Source: Eopsaltria australis (taxonomy: Eukaryota; Chordata; Aves; Passeriformes; Petroicidae). Taken from it: a stretch of 64,000 nt of DNA. Positions 37,458-49,262 of the stretch are shown piece by piece. Location: contig JAVTVJ010000566.1 in NCBI GenBank assembly GCA_034509425.1, positions 1,846,953 to 1,910,952 on the forward strand, read 5' to 3'. The notes beneath the pieces were generated by a model that saw only the letters and a program-made list of their open reading frames with translations, did no database searches and was not told where the DNA came from. A program made the translations under genes and the position numbers. Numbering within the stretch: the stretch's first letter is position 1; every line of letters begins with the position of its first letter.

Positions 37458-38530
37458 TGTTGGAGGTTAGATTTAGTTTTTTTCCTCAGGAATTTTTTCT
37501 CCCATGGGTTGCTAAGACACAAATTATTGAGCTAATTGCCAAGTACTTAAGAGAACAAAGCACAAGGCTAGAGCCTTTCTCCCTAGCAGGGTGCAGCAGA
37601 ATTGCCCCTCATGGAAGCAGGGCTTGAGAACAGGAGATTTTGGAGACTGAAAAGCAAGGGCAGGGGGGAGGTCAGGCTCTTGCTCGGGACCCTCAGAGCG
37701 GGACGGTTGGAGCTGCTGTCTGCGGAACCCACGGCCCTCTGAGAAGCCAGCACAGAGCTGCCGGTCTTTTCAGCTGTGAGTCTCTGCCCTCTGCCCCATC
37801 GGGAGCTGCCTGCCCCCAGCCTGTCTCTCCCCCACTCCTCCTCGCCGCTCCGAGTTTCTTCGCTCTATTGTAGCGGGGCTTCCCCTGCACGTCGGGACCT
37901 CTTGGTGTCCCAGCTCCCTGTGTCTGGGGATCCTGCTGTGGCACCAACACCAGCTGCCCCCCGAGGGTCTGTGGAACAAAGGCTCTCCTCCATCCCTCCC
38001 TGCCTCGGGCAGCCGCCATTGCCGTGTGCGACCTGAGCTCACGCCGGAGCGCCCCCTGCAGGCACCGGGGAATCATCACACCCAGAGCGCCCCCTGCAGG
38101 CACCGGGGAATCATCACACCCAGAGCGCCCCCTGCAGGCACCGGGGAATCATCACACTCAGAGCGCCCCCTGCAGGCTTTAAGATATCATCACACCCAGA
38201 GCGCCCCCTGCAGCCACAGGGGAATCATCACACCCAGAGTGCCCCCTGCAGGCTGTGACTGGAACTGCACCACAAGGAAAAGGTGCCTCAAGCCAAGCAG
38301 GCTGCCACTGGGTTTCTGGTTCTGTTTGTTGGTTAACGTTATAGTTGTTGTTATTTGTTATCCTTGTTTTAGATATTAGTAAAGAACTGTTATTCCTATT
38401 TCCATATCTTTGCCTGAGAGCCTCTTGATTTCAAATTTAAAATAATTCAGAGGGAGAGGGGTTACAGTTTCCCATTCCAAGGGAGCCTCCCTCCTTCCTT
38501 AACAGACCCCTGTCCTTCAAAACCAGGACA
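37458..38530 (+). repeat. ERV2 right LTR
   Basis: It starts TGTTGGAGGTTAG after a purine-rich tract (ggtggagaa). It matches the left LTR throughout but carries five 38-bp minisatellite periods (38049-38251) instead of thirteen. Confidence 0.85.
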
Positions 38531-38706
38531 ACAGGATAAAATGAAAGAGAAACTGGTAACAGGCTATACTCGATATTGCTGCAAGCTTGCTCACATACCA
38601 GTTCAAAGATGGGAAGCATCACTAGAATCTGGTTGCTAGGATAACTTATTAGAGATAACATGGTAAAAGAAACTGTTTTTTAGGTGTGCAATTGCTTGGT
38701 TTGTAT

Positions 38707-38915
38707 TCTTTCCCTGTTTAATCCCCCGTCTTATCAAACAAATCACAAGTGTCATCCCAAGTATGCAGGCAATCCCAGTGCTTTTAAATTTGGAACAAAC
38801 TGCTTCAAGAGCAGCACAAAGGATAATGAAACTGAAGAAACAAAACAACCCTGAAGACCCCCTTGAAGAAGCCCAACAAATCTGTAGAAATTTCAAATGT
38901 AACAATGAGGTTTAA
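38707..38915 (+). pseudogene. ERV1 env C-terminal fragment
   Basis: About 69 codons ending in TAA at 38913. A hydrophobic FFPCLIPRLIKQI segment is followed by a polar tail, as expected for the end of a transmembrane-subunit cytoplasmic region. It is separated from the env leader by ERV2 and by a deletion. Confidence 0.5.
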
Positions 38916-38956
38916 ATACAGATTGTAATTCAAGCCAACATAATGGAAAAAATATA

Positions 38957-39458
38957 AAAGGGAGGAATTGGTAATGGATGAATAAATGATAAATGTTGGC
39001 TTTGTAAAAATAGTGTTAGTATCAAATATAGTTAAGTAGAAACAAGATTGTAGTAAAATTATAACCTCGAGATAAGTGTGATATATTGGAAAATGTAGTC
39101 ATAAATATATAGCTGTAAACGTCTTTTGAGCTGACTACTTGCAGTACTAAGGAATTTCAAGGAAAACAAGAGAAGATAAGGCCAATTCACAGCTCTGGAC
39201 TGACACCATCCAGGCACCTGATGAGACATTCTGGCGAGAAAGAGGGGGGCAGAGAGCAGGGGGAAAGGGTTGTTTTGAAATGTAAATTTTCTTCTGAGCT
39301 TAATGAATATGTAACAGTTAAGAGTACTTAACTCATTGTCAAATGAACGTGCCTCTAGCAGATATGCTATGCACCCAGTGCTGGTTTTGCCCTTGTTCTT
39401 CTAATAAATGTTCAATTTTATTTTACTAAAATTTTTGTTCTTGGACCCGTTTTTAACA
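38957..39458 (+). repeat. ERV1 polypurine tract and 3' LTR
   Basis: Purine tract AAAAGGGAGGAA directly precedes the LTR at 38969 (TGGTAATGGATG, one extra G relative to the 5' LTR). The LTR ends TTTTTAACA at 39458. Confidence 0.88.
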
Positions 39459-39905
39459 AGGGTCTCTGGAAGGTGTGCAGGGATCCCTCGTGAGGCACAC
39501 ACAGGGATATTTGGGGGTCTCTGGCAGGTGTGCAGGGATCCCTCGTGAGCTGAGCAGCTGGGTTAAACTCGAGGGGCTTTTTCACCCTTCTCAGCACAGC
39601 CAAGGGACACTGTGGGTCGAGGCTGTGCTCAGCTGGCACGAAGCGCCCTGCAAAGCCTCGGGCGGGGCCCATGCCCAGGGCCGAGTTCCCTCTGCAGCCG
39701 CTGCGCCCACGGGCCGGGCCGGGTGAGGGTCCAGGCGGGGAAGGGCCAAGGCCGGGGCTGCCATGGGGCTGCCATGGGGCTGCCATGGGGCTGCCGAGCA
39801 GCGCCGTGGCCCTGGGCTGCAGCCAAACACACACTGACAGCCATGGGGCACAGGAGGCACCCAGGGCTACAGCTGAGGCCCTGGCTTCTCTCCCTCAGGG
39901 GGGGC
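39459..39905. repeat. Minisatellite (right part) and B-flank duplication, inverted copy at 58715-59195
   Basis: After ERV1 the 59-bp minisatellite resumes (39463-39549). It is followed by GC-rich sequence (gttaaactcgaggggctttt to ggcttctctccctcaggg) that reads as the reverse complement of 58715-59070. A gctgccatgggg repeat, four copies in a row, sits at 39758-39795. This shows that the sequence left and right of the ERV nest was once contiguous. Confidence 0.85.
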
Positions 39906-42900
39906 TGGCTCTGGTCGTTCCGAGGGCACAGATTAGATTCCACTTACATTTGTAAACACACTGGGGACGTGTTGAGGGGCAGAGAGTAACAAGCCTCCTC
40001 ACGTGGCTGATATTGTGGGTTTTCTTCATTTTTTGCCCTCTAAGTCTGTTCTGGCAGCGAGTTAAATTTGCTTGCTCTCAGTAAGGCTCTTTTCTTTTTG
40101 GTGACAGTGGGGCTGCAGTGGAGCCAGGGCTGAAGGAGGATCCAAGGAGGCTGCTTGGGCCATGGTTGTGGGACACCTTGGCTCCATCCTTCTTTTGTCT
40201 GTGATTTGCAGTGGTGTTCATGCAGAACTGGCATCAGTTCATTCATCTTGGCACCAAAAATCGGAATAAAGAGGAATAAACCTCTTTATCACCACTGCAG
40301 TATTAAGAGGCTGGCATTACTTTCTGGAGGTGCTGGATGCTCAGGCCATTGGGGTCACAGGGCCTTCTTGGTGGGGTCTTCAGGCACCCTGGTGCTCATA
40401 GAAGAAGGAAGCTGATTCTTCTGGGGAAAAGATTGTTTTCCATGTGTGGAAAAGGATAACCTCTCACTTCCCCATCCCTTCCTATACAAAGTTATACAGG
40501 CAAGTGCATCCATATCTCTCTGTCTGCCTTGTCTATCTGTCAATCTATTTTACTAATCTATGAAAAAAATTTTATGCATGATATTTTGTTTATTTGTAAA
40601 TTATGACACATCTATTGAGAGCTGGAAAATGACACCATCCATTTTTCATACAGCAAAGCTTGAGTTTAGGCGCAGAGATGAACTGTGATTTCTTGCTTTC
40701 TTGCTAGACATATGCTGGCTTGTTTAGATGGATTTGAACTGAAATCCTGCAAAGCTCGACAATGACTGGTAGCCACCAGTGTGATATCCTTCAAAGTCCT
40801 TTTCTCATTTTGATTTTTTTCTTCTATGATGGTTGGTAAATAACTTTCTTCCTGCTATGTGCTGGCAATAGTGGAGGTAGAAAACAACATAATACTGCAT
40901 ATTTTAGATACTTGGTGGTTTTCTTGTGAAATTTTATGGTAGTATCTCCTGTCTGAAACCCCCTTAAAATGAAATCAGCTACTGGGCACAACTTGCTGGA
41001 TAGCTGCAGCTCAGGTTTCTGCAGTGGAGGAGGCTTTTTATTCTTCTGCACGTGTATCAAACACAGCAAATTGAAAGGAAAAGAGCCTCGTTTAGTGTAG
41101 TCTGGACTTTGGGAAGATGGTAGCTGTTAGATCAATACCCAGCAAACTGCCTCAATTATGTTTTGTGCCTGCTCTCTGGTGATTTTGGCCTGGCTTCTTT
41201 AGGAGGTTCAGTTTCCATTTAGAAACGGCACGAGAACCCTCAGTGTGCTCCCGTGGAGCCAGTGCTGTCCCAGGACAGATGGAGCTGGGACAAACGGCAC
41301 ATTGATTTTGATCTTAACAAGAAGGCACCTGAGCTCCTCATGACAGCAGCCCCACAGACTGGAAATGGATGCAGTAAAAGTGATTCATCAGAGAGCTTTT
41401 AACTTGAAGCTCTGACATATGGAGCTTGTTCAGTTCTGCCATGGAGGAAGGGAGTTTGAAGACAAAGAGGTTTAGCAAAGAGAGCCATGCACAGCAAAAC
41501 TGTTTGTACTCCAGCAAATTAAGTCTTAGGATGTAAAACCTCATCCCTATTCCAGTTTTACCCCTCCATTTTCTCAAATTCTTGGTCTTAATTCCTTTGT
41601 CAGTGGCAAAATATGACAGGGAAGTGTAGATCCTCCTTGGCTACTTGAGCTGGGCAGTAACCTCATCTTCTCTCACAAACAGGAACAGACAAACTGGAAT
41701 TTTGTTATGAAACCATGCTTTGGAAAGTTTGCCCTGTGTTTATTGTCAGCCAGAAGTAACTGAGATTCACTGGAATATTTATGAGCCATAAATGATGGAT
41801 TTATTGTGGTTGCTAGATTCTTTCAATTATTTTACAACTTTGCTGCTGCACAATAACCTGGCACTTGCAGAACTCTTGCCCCATGCACTTCTCCAGTGCT
41901 TCTTGCAGAGAAGTGCTTTGGGAAGGAGTCAGGAGGAGTGCCACATTCACGTGTGTGGTTTACGGAGCCCACAGGACAGGGAATTCCCTTTGCACTGGGC
42001 ACTGGCTGTTATTCCAGGGAATTCCCTTTGCAGTGAGCACTGGTTGTTATTCCAGGGAATTTCCTTTGCAGTGGGCTGTTATTCCAACACCTATGTCATT
42101 TATTCCACTGGAATCCTTGTGAGAAAGGTTGTTCTTTGCCATAGAGATATTTAGTCTACATTTTTTAGCTGAAGCAGCCAAAAATTTTTTCATCTCACAG
42201 GTTTCTGATGCTGGTTTTTCCTTTCCACTCTGTTGTTGGCGCCATGAAGATGCTGCTTAGATTCTGCAAGGCTGAAAACTCTCCAGTGCTCCACAGCAGC
42301 CCAGTTATCCACAGGTGGGCCAAGAGCAGCTCCAGAAGATTACAGGGATTCTGACAGATGGATCTCTGTCCCTCAGGAAGGCAGGGCCAGTTCTGAAGGT
42401 AAACGGTCTGACCCTGCACCCACCTATGCATGGCAGCAGCTGTCCCGTGCTTTGTGGAAGGCACATAATGGGTGACACTCTTCATTCAGCACAGTACTTT
42501 TGGAAGTAAAAATATTTGTTACAGTTGGTGTTGTTAGCACTGGCTTATAAAGCTCTTATAAAAACCTTCTAAAGCTCTTTAAAAAAAAATCAGCCAGGTC
42601 ACAAAATGATTTTTTATTTCAATTTTTTTTTGTTTTAGTTCTTTTCTTTGGTGCTCAGAGATAATGGAGGAAAGGACAGATTTTCTGTCCAACTTGCCTG
42701 TCAGTGTGCAGGGGGTGAGAAGAGAAGAACAGTTTTTCATCAGCTGCTTTAGGAGCTCTAACATCAATTGTGATGTCCCTAATGAGGGGGTGGGGGCACT
42801 GCTGCAGCCTGGATTGTCCCCACCTGTGTTGCCCCCTTTACCACAGTGCTGTGTAGATCCAGAGCCTTGTACTTGGGCCTGATGGTGCAAAAATCCCCCC

Positions 42901-44621
42901 AACATCCCTCGGTTTGCACAACGCGAGGCTTTGTGCTCATTAATATGAAAGCTGTATGGGTGGCCTGCAGCTGATGTTCTTTTGTTGGCTGGACCCCAGT
43001 CAGGGCTCATGTAAATGACTGACCCAGCCCCGAGCTGCTCTTAAGACTGATTTGATCAAAGGCACTGAAGCTCTGTTGACTACAAATTCTCTAGGAAAAC
43101 AAACACAGGAACTACGAGAATGCTGGTGACAAAAGCAGAGCTGAACCTTTGAGGCCACCTCACTGCTGCCTCCTCCCAGCCTTTTATTTTGAATTTCTTT
43201 AATATTCTGAGTGCCAGCCCTTGCATGAAACGGGCCCTCAGCAACAAGCTCCTGGGCCTCCTCGCTGTGTCCTTTTGTGCTCCCAGTGCTTCTGCTCTGG
43301 TTTGGCTGGGAAACTTGTCCATCATTCACTCTGTGTCTGTTTCCTGCCATTCCAATGCACAGCCCATTCCTGCTGCTTGGCATGTAAATACTCTGATTAT
43401 TTTATTGGATAACTTACATCTTGCACTTGGTGACATTAAATGGTGTTAATCAGACTCTGTCATATCATGAGCTTCTGGAACTCGTTTTCAAGCCTTCCAG
43501 CTGTAGCCCAGGGGAAGCTGTTTCTGTCTTGCATCACAAAATTGGCAGGTTCTTTTGCAAAGACAGCCCTTTACAAAGGACTTGTTGCATGCATTAACAT
43601 CCATGGGGCTGCTTTCAAAGACAGACAAAAAACCCATGAACAAACAGCAAACCAACCAAACAACATATTAAAAAAAAAAAAAAGTACTGTATTTTTAGCT
43701 TTTGCTTTTAATATTTTCCAAGCTGGCCCCCTTTTTCACTGCAGTGTTGTTCTTTGGGCAGAAAAACACCCTTACCAGATGATGTGCCTTAACAAGGAGC
43801 ACACAACTTACACACAGTGGATTTATTAAAGCTAAACATGCAGGGTCCCATTATCACAATTATTGTGTATTTTCCGTTTATTTTCATGCCAGTTTGTTTT
43901 CAGAAGGGTGAGAACTGTATTTCAGATCCCCTGGCTTGTTTGATGCCCTAGCCACTTACTATCTGTCCTTTCTTATTATCTATCTGTTCTGTAGTTCCTC
44001 TGCCCATTTGTTGCTCTTGGATCACTGCCTCCTTCACTTGATTTTTATGTTTTTTCTGGATTTGTGGGGTTTTTTGTGTAGGTTTTACTTTACTCTTGGT
44101 TGTTGTTTTGTTTGCCTGTTTTGTTGAGTTGCAGTGTGGGTTTTGTTGTTTGGGGGGTTTTTTCACTTAGCAGTAGGAATCAGCTTGTGATTTTTTTTGT
44201 AAAGGTTTTAAAGCATGGGTGTTGTACATAAAGGTTGTTTTTGTTTTTAAACTAACCTCAGACACAGGCCTGCGAGCCCCTGTGACTGTAAGCAATGACT
44301 GCTCTCACACAGAAAATTGGAATGGGAAACTTGTAGTTCCTATCTCCATTACACAGAACAAAATGTGAAGTGGTTGGAATGGTACAAATTCTAGCCTTTA
44401 TTTTGCCTTATTTTGCTGCGATGCCATCAAATTGTGTCAGATTCATCAATGAACTTGGTTCTGCCAGGATGGGTGTGCAAGGATGATCCCTTAGCTCAGG
44501 TGTGGACCTGGTGTTTGCCAGGCCAGACACAACTGTCATCCACAGCCAGCCTCTGTCTGCAAAGAGAACAGGGAGCATCAGCTCTGAGGAGCTCAGGGGT
44601 TACTGAACAAACAGAACAATT
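39906..44621. other. Non-coding spacer
   Basis: No gene recognised. It holds a 38-bp tandem repeat, a poly(A) run at 43669-43683, and T/G-rich low-complexity sequence at 44040-44170. The composition is AT-rich, like 1-14 kb. Confidence 0.6.
41979..42090. repeat. 38-bp tandem repeat, about 2.8 copies
   Basis: gggaattccctttgca followed by ctgttattcca recurs at 41979, 42017 and 42055. The third copy has an internal deletion. Confidence 0.9.
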
Positions 44622-45594
44622 GCTAATTTCTATCCGTTACTTGTCAGGAGTATTTCCTGCTGATAGAATTGATATTCCTCAAAAAAAAGAACCCTGGCAG
44701 CTTGCTTCAGCTATGAAGGGAAGAGACTCTTTTGAACAGGTTCCAGCTCAGCTCCTTGTTTGCATTAAAAGCAGAGCAAAACTTTTCTATTGGTCCCACC
44801 TCTTTTGATCACTGTGAAAGACATAAGAGTGTAAAAAATGATTTCATGATATAGTACTTACAGTTTCTAATTCAGCCATGGGAGAATTCTGCCATAATTC
44901 GCTATAGCAAATAACTGGGAAAAGAGTAAAACTGAGTTGAAAACTAGGGAATGAATTCCATAAACAAAAGAATAGAGTAAAAAGATAGTAATTGAAACTT
45001 TTCAAAGTCCTTTGATAATGGAGCCCTGCATCCTAGTCTTGTGCAGTGCAGCCTCAGCTGTCCCTGTGAGGGGACAAGGGCTGCCAGGGGGCAGGGCTGG
45101 GATGAGCCTTCACCCAAAACTGCCTCCAAGCCTCACTGGCAATCACTCCACACACACAGAGCAAAGTCTCCGAGCCAAACCTGCATCAGGTTGGATTTGT
45201 TTTAACAGTGACTTGTGGCAAATTTGCTCCTCCTGTAACGTAACTGCTACTATGAAACTTTACATGAGCTACTAAATAACCCCTGTCCCGTCCTGAGCTG
45301 CATTGCCCAACTACTGGAGTGACCTTGCTTTGCCTCTGCCCGCTGCTCCTGGGGCTGCTCTTGGCCAGGCAGCCTCAGTGGGAGCCAGCAGCGGCTGCAG
45401 CCCCAGCGGGCTGCCCAGGACAAGGCCCAGCCATTAAGAGGCCCATTCAAGCACTGGGCAGCAGCAGAAGCCTCAGCAGAGTTATCTGGAGGACCACTGT
45501 CTCTCCACAACTCCACAGCAGCCTCACTGGGAACGTTTCCTGACTATGAGCAGCCGTTCAAGAAGTTGGGGCTTGGAGATCAACAACAACTTAC
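44622..45594. repeat. Duplicated 3' flank of D1; direct copy at 51411-52375
   Basis: From ctaatttctatccgttactt onward the two stretches are almost identical, including AT-rich sequence and then the GC-rich intron block shared with A, B and C (starting ccttgctttgcctctgcc at about 45323). The breakpoint lies at 44621/51410. Candidate terminal exons of D1 should fall here. One acceptor (CACTCCAG at about 45317) would give a 21-residue tail; another (CCCCTCACAG near 45073) would give an immediate stop after K-D-S. Neither is proven. Confidence 0.75.
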
Positions 45595-48500
45595 TTTCTC
45601 TTGGACTTCAACCACTGGAAGCCGGCATAGCCTCCTACCAGGACGAGTGGCACAAGGAGCACTGTCACTGCTGTGCCTACCATGCAGGACTTGCGCGCGT
45701 CCTGGGGGCAGACAATTCTTGGGAGGCGCGATGGATCCTTGATATATATTCCTCTCTCAGTGGCAACATCTGTGGGACCAGTGGGGAGCGTGAGCCCGTG
45801 CTGTGCTGCACTGCTGAGCTGGCAGCACGGTGCCTACGGCCAGGACGTTCTCTGTTGCCCCAGAGCTGGGGCCTGCAGGCACCTTGCCGCCCCTCGGCAC
45901 AGGCTGTGCCCCCCAACAAAGGCCAGAAGGCCGGCAGGAGAGCCCGGGGCCAGCGCAGCTGCTTGGCCAGTGGCTCCTTCGAGGGACAGGGGCCAAAGCC
46001 AGCCCTGGGCAGCACCTGCCACCCGCGACCCTCCCTGCCCCGCCACAGCTCCCCCAGCCCGAGGGGACAGAGCCGGGCCCTGTCAGGACACACTGGAGCC
46101 CAGCTCTCCCCCTCTGCCCTTTCCCCACCATGGGCAGCCCCTGCAGCTGCTCCCAGGCTTGGGGACGTGTCTCCCACGCAGGGGCCCCAGCAGGACTGCT
46201 CAGCACGCGAGTGCCCTGAGCCTGGCACAGCAATCACCTTGTATGGCAATATCCGGCATCTCCTCCCTTCGTGTGTCAGGGGCTGGCTCAGAGCCGCTGC
46301 TTCCCCCTGAAAGTGCTGCCTTCAGCAAAGCCTTTTGGTCCATGTCTGGAGAAAGGAAGAGGGACAGCTGGATCAGATGGAACCATTCCCCCTTGCTGAG
46401 GTGGCAGCTTCAGGAAACAATAGGTGTCAAAGTCATGGATAAGGATCAGGAAAACACCCAGGCTCTTGGGGCTGCCAAGGGCCCTCCCTTCTCCAAACAG
46501 CTGCCCCTCCTGAGCTGCTGGGAGACTGGGAAATTGCAGGGGATCTCAGCGTGTGCATGGCCCGTGGTGCAGTTTGGGCTACAGCTGTGCAGCCAAAGCC
46601 CCCGGCTGCTGAGTCTCAGGAGAAGGCCGAGGGACAGGGACCCACCATGCTGTTTCTGCAGGTAAGTCAGGATTTGCTCCAGTTGTTCGGATTCCTCCAG
46701 GGACTTAGTGTCTCCTATAGGTTTGTTCGTCTCTCTCGGAGGACCTTAAGAGAAAGTATTTGCATTTTCCCATGCAAGGATCCCACAGAAGCAGTGCTCA
46801 GCCTGTGGGCTCAGCAGGGACACACTACTCACCCCTGCCATGGGAGCTGGGCTTGTGTGCAGCACCCGGCCCAGGAGCTGGAAATGTCCTCTCTGCAGAC
46901 ACATCTGTAACTCAACAGCCACAGAAGCTTCTGTCACCTGCTTCCTGCCAGGTTCTCAGTGATTATTCTCTGAGAGGAAAAGGAGAACTCACCTGCAGAA
47001 GTTCCCAAGGATTGCAAAGCATCTTCCATCCCAGCTGCTGGAAAAGCCTTGCCAGCACTCTCATCTAGAAGGGAGCACAGGTCAGAACCATTCCATGCTG
47101 TGCTGGCATCCCCTTCTCTCTGAGGGAACTGGGCACTGCAAGGGGCTCGGCTAAGGCCGTGGGAGCCCGATGGCAATGGACATGGCCAAAGGTGCAGAGG
47201 GGCCTGGGCAGCTCTGGGCTGGCTCCTGGTCACTCTGCACCCTCTTTCCTGTTTGCAGGGCAACATCCCTGGAGCAGAGGAACTCCCAAGCAGCAGAGAT
47301 GGCAGCTGAAGCCTCAGCAGGGCTCAGGCCCAGAGGCACAGCAATTACCTCCTGCCACTGTGCCTGGCATCGCCTCCCTTCCTGCAGCAGCGGCTGCCAA
47401 TGGGCCATTGCTGTCTCCAGGAAGTCCTGCCTTCAGCACTGTCTTTCGGTTCTTTGCTGGAAAAAAGGAAGAGGGAGAGCTGGATCAGATTGGAGCGTTC
47501 CCTTTTCGGGGAGGCAGCTTCTTCAGGAGGCAATGCTTGTCAAAGACATGGATAAGGATCAGGAAAATGCCCAGGCTTTTGGGGCATTTTGGGCCCTCCC
47601 TGCTCCAAAGAGCCACCCCTCCTGATCTAGCCGGAGACTGCTGCCCCCGGCTGCTGAGCCTCAGGAGAAGGCTGAGGGACATGGACCCACCTCGGCGTCT
47701 CTCCAGATCACTCAGCATCTTGTCCAGAAGCCTGGCTGCCTCCAGGGATTTCTCGTCTCTTTTGTCTTGGCTCACGCCTCTGGGAGGACCTGAATGGAAA
47801 GTAGTTGCGTTTCTCCTTCAGGCCGCAGTGGCAGTGAGTGCACCTGGGTGATTGGTGCCCTCCAAGGCTCTCCCTCATCTCTGCCTTCCCCTCGGGAGCA
47901 GGGCCAGAGGGACCCCGTGCCTGCAGTGGCCCCACACGGGGATGGAAGGAGCCCCTTGCGGGGCAGCCAGGGCAGGAAGGAGTCCCTGGAGGTGCCAGCA
48001 GCTCTAAGCTGAGCCCCAGGCAGGGCCGGGCCTTGGCAGCGGCAGCGGGAGCAGCTCAGGCTGCCTGGGGCCGGCAAAGGAGCCACTGCGCAAGGCACAG
48101 CCCCGGGCCACAGCCCTGGGCCCGGCCCCTTCCCTCTCTGCTCTTCTCCGTGGCTGCACAGAGCACACGGAAGGCAAGGAGCAACTGGCATTGCACAGGG
48201 GGAGAGGATTGACACCTAAATGCTCCTTGCTCCCACTGGCAGCGATCCCGTGGGACCACTCAGGGCTCCACAAGGGAGCGGGGCGAGGTCTCCACAATTC
48301 AAGAATTTCGAGATTATGTAAAGGGAAAGGGCACATGGCTCTTGCCACACTGACAATGATTCTTCAGCCAGGAAAGGGATGCTGTGAACTTGCCTCCATT
48401 AAGTCCCAAGTAATCGAATGTGTCATCCATCCAAGTTTCTGGAATAGCATTCTCAGCACCCTCACCTAGAAGGGAGCACAGACCAGAACCATTCCATGCT

Positions 48501-48918
48501 GTGCTGGCATCCCCTTGTGCCTTGGGGACCTGGGCACTGCAAGGGGCTCAGCTAAGGCCGTGGGAGCCCGATGTCAATGGACATGGCCAAAGGTGCAGAG
48601 GGGCTTGGGCAGCTCTGGGCTGGCTCCTGGTCAGTCTGCACCCTCTTTGCAGGCCCTGGGCAACATCCCTGGAGGGGCAGCTGGAGCAATCCATGGGCTC
48701 CTGGGGGCTCTGTCCCTCCCACAGAGGAAACCCTCCCTCCAGCCCTGGGAAAACCATCCCCAATGCTTCCCGGGGAGAAGGGAGCTCTGTCCCGGGAAAG
48801 GGGAGCCAGGCCTGGGCTCACCTGCTCCCCTTGCTCCCAGCGGAGCAGCCTGGGCAGCCCTGGCAGGCAGGGCCACTGCCAGGAGGAGCAGGAGGAAGAG
48901 GCGCAGAGCAAGGGCCAT
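45595..48918 (-). CDS. Locus D1: membrane protein of the same phase-1 exon family, signal peptide to transmembrane exon
   Basis: Exons read on the minus strand: signal 48822-48918, 48394-48465, 47691-47789, 47349-47456, 46993-47064, 46833-46904, 46646-46744, 46238-46345, transmembrane 45595-45769. Sizes are 97, 72, 99, 108, 72, 72, 99, 108 and 175 nt. All are phase 1 until the transmembrane exon, which ends in phase 2; the frame is open for 300 codons. The signal exon encodes the same peptide as locus A. Two exons carry a related helix-like segment (KSLEAARLLDKMLSDLERRR and KSLEESEQLEQILTYLQKQ). The transmembrane exon is a distinct type (MVGTAVTVLLVPLVLVGGY, then WLKSKRK). Intron 2 uses AG/GCAAGT, as in A. 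The tail exon is unresolved. 47790-48393 may hide additional exons. Confidence 0.65.
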
Positions 48919-48959
48919 GGTGCCTTGCCCTGAGCCACTCGTGCAGCTCTTGCTGCCAC

Positions 48960-49262
48960 CACTGTCCTGACACTGCTGTCCCAAGGTCAGCACCACTGCT
49001 GCCGCCGCCACTGCTGCTGCTGCAACAGTTGTGGTCAAGGACCGACTGGTCACTCGTGCTGCTGTGCAACCATGGGGCTCTGGGAGCGCTGTGACCTCAT
49101 GGCCAGCTGTGACCTCAGAGCCCTGGTGTGACCTCAGAGCTCTGCTGTGACCTCAGAGCTGTGCTGTGACCTCAGAGCCCTGCTGTGACCTCAGAGCCTG
49201 CTGTGACCTCAGAGCTCTGCTGTGACCTCAGAGCCTGCTGTGACCTCAGCCTGCTGTGACCT
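48960..49262 (-). promoter_or_regulatory. Upstream region of D1 with a tandem array of nine TGACCTCA motifs
   Basis: Beginning about 174 bp upstream of the D1 ATG, the stretch ctgctgtgacctcagagc recurs with 16-24 bp spacing from 49092 to about 49262: nine TGACCTCA and one degenerate copy. On the gene's strand this is TGAGGTCA, which contains the AGGTCA nuclear-receptor half-site. A CTG/CCG trinucleotide run lies closer to the gene (48992-49022). Locus A has only three such motifs. A regulatory role is inference. Confidence 0.5.

Larger units (their letters stand above)
30806..38530 (+). mobile_element. ERV2: class III (ERVL-type) endogenous retrovirus nested in ERV1
   Basis: Both LTRs start TGTTGGAGGTTAG. 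The left is about 1.38 kb (30806 to about 32190) and the right is 37458-38530. ACAGG precedes the left LTR (30801-30805) and follows the right one (38531-38535), a 5-bp duplication typical of ERVL. The order is primer site, gag, protease, RT, RNase H, integrase, purine-rich tract, LTR, with no env, as in ERVL. Stops and frameshifts break both gag and pol. LTR similarity outside the minisatellite is about 97-98% by eye, so insertion was fairly recent and later than ERV1. The exact LTR 3' ends are uncertain, because the two copies differ in their last 15-20 bases. Confidence 0.85.
25737..39458 (+). mobile_element. ERV1: class I (gamma-like) endogenous retrovirus, broken, carrying ERV2 inside
   Basis: Two LTRs (25737-26224 and 38969-39458) start TG and end ACA, are about 97% alike by eye, and flank the element. 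The flanking 4-mers are gggg (25733-25736) and aggg (39459-39462); a 4-bp duplication with one change fits a gammaretrovirus-like integrase. Internally I see a primer-binding site matching tRNA-Trp, a worn zinc-knuckle and protease, a decayed RT/RNase H region, a long non-retroviral-looking stretch, an env leader, then ERV2 (30806-38530), then the env C-terminus and a purine tract. Intact gag, pol and env are all absent, so it is not functional. Confidence 0.85.

Noticed and set aside
39970..40110. LTR end with primer-site-like tttggtgacagtggggc
   Set aside because: No matching partner LTR, no target duplication and no internal retroviral sequence nearby.
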